A stretch of 64,000 nucleotides of DNA from the NCBI RefSeq assembly GCF_947503045.1, contig NZ_CANNCF010000008.1:16252-80251 (forward strand), in the 5' to 3' direction. The notes under the pieces were generated by a model, which saw nothing but the letters and a program-made list of their open reading frames with translations, ran no database searches and had not been told where the DNA came from. Positions within the stretch are counted from its first letter, which is position 1, and each line of letters opens with the position of its first letter. The stretch is from an uncultured Tateyamaria sp. Lineage in GTDB: Bacteria > Pseudomonadota > Alphaproteobacteria > Rhodobacterales > Rhodobacteraceae. Shown here one piece after another: positions 42,751-50,500 of this stretch. The position numbers were made by a program, and so were the translations under genes.

Positions 42751-44211
42751 TCATTTCAACTTGTCCAACTGCTCTTGGTAGGCGCGGGCGAATTCCTTGG
42801 CAAACAGCTCCTGGAAATCGTTTTCAGCCTGATCAGAGATTTCTGTATACATGCTTTCGTAGATTTCCCAATAACGGGCTTTGCGGCTTTTCAGCATTCC
42901 ACTCAGGCTCTTGTCGCTGCTGATCTTCTCTTCGAGCACGGCAGGATCGAGTTTTTTGAGGATGCCCTTGAGGGCGGCCTCCATCCCGGTCAGCATCGCG
43001 ACCTCGTGGGCCTTGATGTCCTTGAGGGCTTCGCTTGCGGCCTCGGTCGCCTCGAGATAGCCGCGCGGCGTGGGCAGCACCATCGCCTCGATCGCCTGTT
43101 CGGGGCTGATCGAGAATTTCAACGGGTTGTTGCCGCCCAGTTGCAACATGGTCTTTTCGATGCGGAATTCGGATTTGATGGACTCTCGGGTCATCAGGAT
43201 TTCGCGCAGACCCTCGATGGCGATGCGCAGAACCGATCCCAGACGGGACATGGTTGCAGGCAGGTCCTGATCCGTCACGCCAAGGCTGTCGGCCCCCAGT
43301 TGCGACAGGAACCCGCGCGAGGCGGCGTCGGGCCCACCCATGGCAGGTGCGGCTGGTGCGGGTTGCTGCATTGCCGGTGCAGGGCTTGGCGAGACCGGCA
43401 TCGGCGACGGGGCCACATGGGCACGCCCGGCCGGGGCCGCAGGTGGTGCAGTCGGCGTAGGCTGCATCGGGGCAGCAAAGGGATCGTTGGGAATGGCGGT
43501 CGCGGCGCGCGGCGTGGGCGAGAGGAAATCATCATCCCAGTCGTCCGGAATGGCCGAGGACGAGGGTGCGGCCTGCCGGGGCACCGAAAAATGATCCTGA
43601 CCAGCCGGGTTATGCGCTCCGGCGCTGGCGCCCTGCCCTGCATAGGGGTCTGAGGCGGGGGGCAGAATACCGTCATCTTCGCCGAGAGGCGGCAACAACC
43701 CGTCATCGCCTACTTCGTCGCGCTGCATCACGCCGGGGCCTTTGGGCGCGCCGCGACCGACCAGAAGATCATCGAGGAAATCGCCGCCGTCGCCCGGGGC
43801 GTCCAGAAGATCAGCATTGCTGGGCGCGTTTTGCGCCGACCCGTGCGAGACCGGGCCTTCAGCCAGCGGATCGGCCAGAAAATCACCCGCTTCCTCGGAC
43901 GAGATGCTGACCATGATCTCGTAAGGACCCACCGACAGGATGTCGCCGTCATTGAGAGGCGTTGGCGTCGTGCCGAGGGCCAGCTTGCCATAGTTCAGAA
44001 AGGTGCCATTGGTCGAAAAGTCGACCACGATCACGTTGCCATTGTGATCCTCGATTGCGCAGTGGCGTTTGGACAATTCGCGGTTGGGATCCGGCAACAC
44101 AACGTCGTTCTCATTGCCGCGGCCAAGCGTGAGGCTTGGTCCCGTCATCTGGATCGGATCGCCATTGCCCGGAATGCTGCCGGTCGACTGGAAGCGCAGT
44201 GTGATTGCCAT
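42751..44211 (-). CDS. tagH: FHA-domain T6SS activator TagH/Fha
   Basis: Protein of 486 residues; ATG at 44211 gives MAITLRFQSTG, a normal FHA start. The FHA domain occupies about 1-105, with the phosphothreonine-binding residues visible in TLGRGNENDVVLPD, ELSKRHCAIED and DFSTNGTFLN. A long Pro/Ala/Asp-rich linker follows, containing FLDDLLVG, which resembles the repeated LDDILAG motif of the fusion at 47577-52700. The C-terminal domain (about 320-486) is the TagH-type region. It should read phosphorylated TssL and promote assembly. The only FHA gene in the window. Confidence 0.92.
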   Translation of the reverse strand: MAITLRFQSTGSIPGNGDPIQMTGPSLTLGRGNENDVVLPDPNRELSKRHCAIEDHNGNVIVVDFSTNGTFLNYGKLALGTTPTPLNDGDILSVGPYEIMVSISSEEAGDFLADPLAEGPVSHGSAQNAPSNADLLDAPGDGGDFLDDLLVGRGAPKGPGVMQRDEVGDDGLLPPLGEDDGILPPASDPYAGQGASAGAHNPAGQDHFSVPRQAAPSSSAIPDDWDDDFLSPTPRAATAIPNDPFAAPMQPTPTAPPAAPAGRAHVAPSPMPVSPSPAPAMQQPAPAAPAMGGPDAASRGFLSQLGADSLGVTDQDLPATMSRLGSVLRIAIEGLREILMTRESIKSEFRIEKTMLQLGGNNPLKFSISPEQAIEAMVLPTPRGYLEATEAASEALKDIKAHEVAMLTGMEAALKGILKKLDPAVLEEKISSDKSLSGMLKSRKARYWEIYESMYTEISDQAENDFQELFAKEFARAYQEQLDKLK

Positions 44212-44218
44212 TCTTGAG

Positions 44219-44524
44219 TTAGCCGCCTGTAAGTACCGTTGGCGCGCCTGCAACAATTGAACCACCAAGCGAGCACAGATCACCGATGCGCGCTGCGGGC
44301 ATCTTCCCGATCAGCACCGAGCTTGATCCCTTGGCAATCGGATGTGGAGGAAAGTTCGCAGCCGGCGGCGCGATCAGGCCCGTGCACATGTCAGAGATGC
44401 GCGCCGCTGGCAAATTACAGACCAGCACAGTCGGACAGCAGGGTGGAATGATCGGCAGCGGAGACCCCAACGTGCAGGGGCCGGTATGCATGTCCGAGGC
44501 ACGCGCTTGTGGGGGGCCGGGCAT
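44219..44524 (-). CDS. PAAR-repeat spike-tip protein
   Basis: Protein of 101 residues built of PAAR motifs: PQARASDMHTGPC, PAARISDMCTGLI and PAARIGDLCSLGG. PAAR proteins cap the VgrG trimer, bind zinc and recruit effectors. It has no toxin extension. Its start codon overlaps the stop of the gene at 44524, and it ends just upstream of tagH. Confidence 0.92.
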   Translation of the reverse strand: MPGPPQARASDMHTGPCTLGSPLPIIPPCCPTVLVCNLPAARISDMCTGLIAPPAANFPPHPIAKGSSSVLIGKMPAARIGDLCSLGGSIVAGAPTVLTGG

Positions 44525-45138
44525 CAGGCGGTTCCTTCCTTGGTTGTCTCTTCGGTCTCTTCGACCAATTCTATCTTGCCATTGCCCCCGCGTGCAATGT
44601 CCAGCGCCCGGTCAATCGCCACCTCAAAACAGCGTTCGGGGGGTGGCCCAACCTTGAGGATTTTGAGGTTCATACCAAAGCAGCAAGCCGACACAACCCC
44701 GACGGGGGCGGCAATGTCAGACATGTCGCCTTCGCCCAGATTTCCGGGGGCATAATAGGCGGCCGTAGCGCAGGGCGCCGTCTTGTCGCCGGAGGATTCA
44801 TTTTCCAGCACCAGACGCAAACGCTCGCGGTTTTCGACGCTGGGATCGAACACCCAAGCCTCCGAAGCCGCTAGGCAGGCACTTTTTTCGTCCGGGCCCA
44901 TCACGTCGCGCCCGGCAATGCAGGCCCACCAAACGCATTCGCGCGGTGGCAGCGACACCGACAGCAGGCGCAGGATGTCGACCGGGGCCTCGGCAGCCTC
45001 CAGTTCTTCCAACACGGCTTGGACGGACGCACTGGCGGGCGCTTTCAGCTTGGTCTTGAGTTTGGCATTGGCCGCGGCCAGCAGACGGGCGGCAGGCTGA
45101 TCCGGGATTTTTTTGAGGTTTTCAAATCGTTTGGACAT
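44524..45138 (-). CDS. T6SS accessory protein of unknown function
   Basis: Protein of 204 residues between vgrG and the PAAR gene. Helical N-terminus, a Cys/Trp-rich core (LPPRECVWWACIAGRD, KSACLAASEAW, CATAAYYAPG) and an acidic C-terminus. It resembles a family of T6SS-associated proteins of unknown function (I think DUF6931, tentative). Position between spike and tip suggests an adaptor or chaperone for loading cargo on VgrG/PAAR. No signal peptide or membrane helix. Confidence 0.72.
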   Translation of the reverse strand: MSKRFENLKKIPDQPAARLLAAANAKLKTKLKAPASASVQAVLEELEAAEAPVDILRLLSVSLPPRECVWWACIAGRDVMGPDEKSACLAASEAWVFDPSVENRERLRLVLENESSGDKTAPCATAAYYAPGNLGEGDMSDIAAPVGVVSACCFGMNLKILKVGPPPERCFEVAIDRALDIARGGNGKIELVEETEETTKEGTA

Positions 45139-45146
45139 ATCCTACC

Positions 45147-47246
45147 TCAGTTGATCATCGTGGTGCCGCCGTCAATCGTAACGAGAGCCCCCGATACGGT
45201 TGTCGAGGGCGAATCCATCTCGGCTGTGGCAGTGCCTTCGATGGTGACCATGGTGCCCGAAATGGTGATGCCCGAGTTGTCGATCACTATTGAATTGCTG
45301 CCCACGGTCAACGAAATTTCAGTTCCCGCAGTAATTGCAATCGAACCAGAGGTGGTATCAAGCGAATAATCACCCGAAGACACGGTGTGATCCTCGCTGC
45401 CTGCGGATACTTCGCGGGTCACGCTGCCCGATTCAATGGTCTGCGTGTAGTCGCCCGTGATTGTCTGTTCGGCATTGCCAGCGACGGTTTCGGTGTGATC
45501 CGTTTCCACGTGGATCACCTGATTGCCGGTCTCGACGGTGAACAGGTGGTCACCTGTTTTGATCGTTTCGGTCTTGGTGTGATAGATCGTCTGAGTCAGA
45601 TCACCCGGATCCATCTTTTCCTCGCCGATGCTGATCACAGCATTGTTCTCGATGGTCTGGAAGTAGTCCTTTTCCGAGTGCATGCGGATGAACTCTTCAT
45701 CCTTTTTGTCCTCAAAGACCAGTTCGTTGTAGTTGCTTGCTGACCCTTCTTTGGTGGACCGGGTCTTGATCCCGGTCTGGGTCTTGTTGGCGTCCAGCGC
45801 ATAGGGCGGCATCGTGTCGGCATTATATAGCATGCCGGTGCAGATCGGTCGATCCGGATCGCCCTCTTCGAACTGGATGACGACCTCCTGGCCGATGCGG
45901 GGGATATGGATCATGCCCCAGTTCTTGCCGGTCCACGGCATGACGCAGCGCACCCAACAGGTGGTATTCTCGTCTTTCTGGCCCAGTCGATCCCAGTGGA
46001 ACTGCACTTTGATGCGGCCGTATTTGTCAGTGTAGATCTCTTCGCCCGAGGGGCCGGTGACCACAGCCGTCTGCAAACCCATGTCGCGGGGCCACGGGGT
46101 GACCATCGGCGCACGAAATTTCTCGGATTTGGGGATCACGTCGAACACAATGCGGTAGGTGTCGGTGTTGTCCTCGTCCACAGGCAGCGTGCTGTCAAAC
46201 AGCGGCTTTTTCGTCTCCGTATCCTCGTAATCGGTTTCGATCTGCAGGTGGTGCACGGCACGGGTGACGAGATAGTCGATATTGTTGGAACTGCGCGGAT
46301 GATCCTTCAGTTTGAAGGTCTGGCCCACGCCCAAGGTGCGCACGTTGCCAGCGCCGCGTGACAGCTTGTGGCGCACGGCTTCGGATTCCATCCGTACTTT
46401 GACAAAGGCATCGTCCACACCCGCCGTCCGGTTGTGGCCGGGATAGAGGTATTGTTCGAAATTCTTCTTGTTGTGGTCGCCCTTGGGCATGGCCTTGACC
46501 TTTTTCAGCTCCGTCTTGGGCTTGTCAAAGTCATAGTCCTCCATCGTGACCTTGCCGCTTGTGACAACGGTGGTCTCGCTCCAGTCAAAGATGTGGTCAT
46601 TGTCGCGGCGGTACTCGCCACCTTCCTTGAAGGCAAAGTCGATCTTGGCCGCCTTGGGGGTAGGCTTGTGGGCGCTGATGCTGTCGGCAAGCACCATCTT
46701 CAGCTTCTTTTCGTCCTGAATGAAGTAGTAGTAGATGCCCTCTTCTTCCATCAGGCGGGAGATGAAATCAAAATCGGTCTCGTTGTACTGCACGCAGTAG
46801 TCGCGGGCCTTGTAGCTGCCGGTGGTCTCCTGCTTGACGTCCGACCAGAACCCGTAGGGGTCCATCACCTGCTTGATGATATCGAGGACATGCACTTCCT
46901 GGAAAATCCGGTTTTCGCGGGTGCGGGTCAGGAACCACAGCCACGGGCGGACCTCGGCGACGAAATGGGACATGCCCTGATAGAGGCCAACATAATCAAC
47001 CGACACGCAGGTGCCGGTGAACCAGCGGTCTTCTTCATCCTCGTCTTTCTGGCCCAGATGGATGGTCGAACCCAGAATGTCCTGCAGGTCGAGCGCCTCG
47101 TTCGAGGACAGAAATTCGACAGTTGTGTGCGTCAGCGAGCTTAATGACTCGATGATGCGTGCATTCTTCAGGTTGACCGGCGTGGAAGAATACGACCCTT
47201 CCATCCAGACATTGCGGCCCTCAAGCTCTAGATCACTAGCTGCCAT
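45147..47246 (-). CDS. vgrG: T6SS spike protein VgrG
   Basis: VgrG of 699 residues. The gp27-like part (about 1-380) contains WFTGTCVSVDYVGLYQGMSHFVAEVRP-type strands, and the gp5-like OB fold follows (KYGRIKVQFHWDRLGQ, WVRCVMPWTGKNWGMIHIPRIGQEVVIQFEEGD in separate segments). The end is a long beta-helix of alternating Thr/Ser/Gly/Val (GDYTQTIESGS, VTIDGGT). No added effector domain after the helix, so effectors must be loaded non-covalently. Confidence 0.95.
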   Translation of the reverse strand: MAASDLELEGRNVWMEGSYSSTPVNLKNARIIESLSSLTHTTVEFLSSNEALDLQDILGSTIHLGQKDEDEEDRWFTGTCVSVDYVGLYQGMSHFVAEVRPWLWFLTRTRENRIFQEVHVLDIIKQVMDPYGFWSDVKQETTGSYKARDYCVQYNETDFDFISRLMEEEGIYYYFIQDEKKLKMVLADSISAHKPTPKAAKIDFAFKEGGEYRRDNDHIFDWSETTVVTSGKVTMEDYDFDKPKTELKKVKAMPKGDHNKKNFEQYLYPGHNRTAGVDDAFVKVRMESEAVRHKLSRGAGNVRTLGVGQTFKLKDHPRSSNNIDYLVTRAVHHLQIETDYEDTETKKPLFDSTLPVDEDNTDTYRIVFDVIPKSEKFRAPMVTPWPRDMGLQTAVVTGPSGEEIYTDKYGRIKVQFHWDRLGQKDENTTCWVRCVMPWTGKNWGMIHIPRIGQEVVIQFEEGDPDRPICTGMLYNADTMPPYALDANKTQTGIKTRSTKEGSASNYNELVFEDKKDEEFIRMHSEKDYFQTIENNAVISIGEEKMDPGDLTQTIYHTKTETIKTGDHLFTVETGNQVIHVETDHTETVAGNAEQTITGDYTQTIESGSVTREVSAGSEDHTVSSGDYSLDTTSGSIAITAGTEISLTVGSNSIVIDNSGITISGTMVTIEGTATAEMDSPSTTVSGALVTIDGGTTMIN

Positions 47247-47276
47247 GTCAATTCTCCTTGGCCCTAAACGTGGGCC

Positions 47277-47576
47277 TTATTCATCCGATTCAATTAAAAA
47301 CTTGTCTTCACGCAGCCGGGCGACAATCTCTGGATGGATCACCCAACAGGCGCCCAGCGAAAAATCCTCGCCAAGGACGCGCTTGGCATCAAATATGGTG
47401 TCAAAGTTTACACACAGGATGGGTGTTGGAAAATTCCCATCCGCCAGTAATAACTGGTTCAGGTACTCGTCACCTTTATACACGTAGTAACTGCGCTTCT
47501 CGATTCCCAACAAAATAATCGGGGGTTCTTCCCCATCTCCGGGGCCTTTTCCTGGTATTCCATTCAGTGCGTTCAT
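47277..47576 (-). CDS. Small hypothetical protein between vgrG and the sheath fusion
   Basis: Protein of 99 residues with a mixed beta/alpha pattern (PIILLGIEKRSYYVY, then PTPILCVNFDTIFDAKRVLG) and an acidic end. Not recognised. It begins directly at the stop codon of the giant fusion and ends 30 bp before vgrG, so it is certainly in the operon. It could be a VgrG-loading adaptor or an immunity protein; the sequence does not decide. Confidence 0.72.
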   Translation of the reverse strand: MNALNGIPGKGPGDGEEPPIILLGIEKRSYYVYKGDEYLNQLLLADGNFPTPILCVNFDTIFDAKRVLGEDFSLGACWVIHPEIVARLREDKFLIESDE

Positions 47577-50500
47577 TCAAAGGCCCTCCAGCAAGGCGGC
47601 AAGCTCCGGATCCATATCATCATCGTCACCGTCATCTGTTGAATCGCTGTCGTCGTCGTCAAAGCCCGCCAGCAGATCGTCCAGCGACGTGTCGTCATCA
47701 TCGTCGCCTGTCGGCGTATCATCCTCAAGGCCTGCGAGCAGATCGTCAAGCGATGTATCGTCGTCGTCGGTGTCGTCGTCGCCAACCGTGGCGTCCATTT
47801 CGACGTCCAGATCGGGTGTCCTGGGTGCCTTGCGCGGGGCCGGTACGGCCTCTTGCCAGGGCCCTGCGATAGTGTCTCCGCCCAGCGACCGGAATGAGCC
47901 GAGGCGGATCTCGTTGCGCCCCTTCATCCAGAGCACAGGCATGTATCCGCGCCCCAGTGTAGCCTGCGCCGGGTCCGTTGTCAGGTTGCGTTCTGTGCAA
48001 GGCAGCGCGACCTGATCGCCATAGCGGTCATTGACGTAGTAAAACGGCAGATCGCCAAGGTTCATCATCGACCCCAGATCCATCGCCTTGCCGTCTTTCT
48101 TGTAAGTTCCGGCCAGCAGGATCGCGATCAGCACAACAGGGTTGGCCCAAAGCATCCCTCTGAGGCCTTCGCGGGGCGAGAATTCCTCGAAGTCGAAGGC
48201 GTAGACCGGGTCTGACTTGGCCCCATAGGGCTGGCGCAGCAAAAAGCGGGGCGAGGCAAGGGCCACATAGGCGGCTTCAGGCATCTGGCGCAGCGTGTCC
48301 CATGTCTTGGCCACCAGCGGGTGGCGGTCCTCGGGTTCCGTATCGAGATAGCTGGGCGCCATCGCCGAGAAAAACGGGGCATCCACATGCAGGCCCACTT
48401 GCCCGATCCGGGCCAGCAGTTCCGCATGGGGCGGGGTTTCCTCGAACGTATAAAGACCAAACAACGCGGAAAAGCCGCCGGCCCCTTCTTCGGGTTCCAG
48501 CACATCGGTCACCAGCTTGAACAGCCCGCTTTCAGACAGGTCTTCTTGTGCTGCCAAGTCGGCTGCCAGTTCTTCGGCCGAGATATCATACAGCACGATT
48601 TCCAGCTTCACGTCCGTCTCGATCCGGCGCGCCAGCAGATCAAGGCTGCGCCATTGCGCCTCGATCGCCTGGAATTCCGGGTGGTGCAGGATCAGGTTCA
48701 TCGCCGAACTCAGCGCCTCGTCCACCGCGTTCTTCATCGCCTCGGCACCCGCATCCGGTGCCTTGACCACGTGAGGGCCAATGATCTGCGCGATCAGCTC
48801 ATCCGCGGGCGAGGCTTGGGTCAACGTGCCGCGCGTGTCGCCGATCAGAGCCTGAAAGTCGCTCAGTTTGAGGTTCGTCGGCATCGACGATCCAGCCGAT
48901 TTCTTGGGCAGCTTGATCGGCGTTGCATAGGTCTCGGACCAGGATTTCAGTTGCTCGACGGCCCGGTCGGCCATTGACCCGACGCCCAACTGCTGGCGCA
49001 CACCCGAAATCGCATCAAACAGCTCGACATTGTCATAAAGCTCGTCGGGGTGCAGGTCATCCATTTCCTTGAGCTTGACCTCAACCCCCGTGCCGCCTGC
49101 CCCAATGGGCAGCACCAGCGTGGTGCCAAAGCCTTCGATGATCTCGTCGATGGTATCCACATCCAGTGGGATTGGCGGCCGTGCGGCCAGCGCGTCGCCG
49201 GTTTCCATCAACCCACGCGCCGCGCGCCCGGTAAAGTCGCCAAAGACGGCCATGCGAAACTTTGTGCGGTTGAGGTCCTGGCGGCTTGGGCGGGGCAGAC
49301 TGATCATGCCAAACGGTGATTGCACTGGGGCGGCCTCCTCGGCGGGTTCATCGCTTGCGGCGGTCTCAGCCTCATCCGCTGCGTCGGCGCTGTCCTCATC
49401 ATCGTCGTCGTCCAACCCGGCCAGCAGCGCGTCCAGATCATCGTCATCGCCGCCCGCATCGCTGGTGTCATCGTCCAGATCGGCCAGCAACGCATCCAGA
49501 TCCTCGTCCCCTTCCGCCGCATCGTCGTCGTCATCATCCAACTCGGCGAGCAGCGCATCGAGGTCGTCATCACCGCCCTCGTCCTCAGCGTCGTCCGAAT
49601 CGAGCCCAGCAAGGAGACTGTCCAAATCATCACCGTCGTCTGCACTTTCCTCGGGCGTATCCAGGCCAGCGAGCAGCGCGTCCATGTCATCGTCATCGCT
49701 GTCGCCCCCGGAGTCATCGGAGTCGAGTCCTGCGAGGAGACTGTCCAAATCGTCGCCATCGTCCGCACTTTCTTCTGGCGTATCCAGGTCAGCGAGCAGT
49801 GCGTCCATGTCATCGTCTTCGCTCTCGTCCTCAGAGTCGTCTGAGTCCAATCCAGCGAGAATATCGTCCAGATCGTCACTGTCGTCCGCGCTCTCTTCGG
49901 GCGCTTCCAACTCTGCCAGAAGCGCATCCACGTCTTCGCCGTCGTCCTCAGCGTCATCCGAGTCCAGACCGGCTAGGATATCGTCCAGATCGTCGCCGTC
50001 TTCTGAACTCTCCTCAGGCGCTTCCAACCCGGCGAGCAGCGCGTCCACGTCGTCGTCTTCGGTCTCGGTTTCCGCGTCGTCGGTCTCCAGCCCGGCCAAA
50101 ATGTCATCCAGATCATCCCCGTCCGCGTCGCTTTCCGCTGCAACATCCATGTCCAGCGCGCCCAGAATATCGTCCAGATCGTCCGTTTCCTCGGCTTCGG
50201 TCGCGGCCTCTAGCCCAGCCAGCACATCACCGACATCATCCGCTTCGTTCTCGGCCGCTTCGGGTGCATCAAGGCCAGACAGGATGTCGTCCAGGTCGTC
50301 ACTGTCTTCGGTCTCAGGCGCGGCTTCCAACCCGGCGAGGACGTCCCCTACGTCATCGCCGTCTTCTTCCGTCGTTTCAGGCGCATCGAGATCGGCAAGG
50401 ATATCATCAAGATCATCCGCGTTCTCTGCGTCCGGCGCAGCCTCTATTCCGGCCAGAACGTCGCCTACATCGTCCGCGTCATCCTCCGCTTCTTCGGGCG

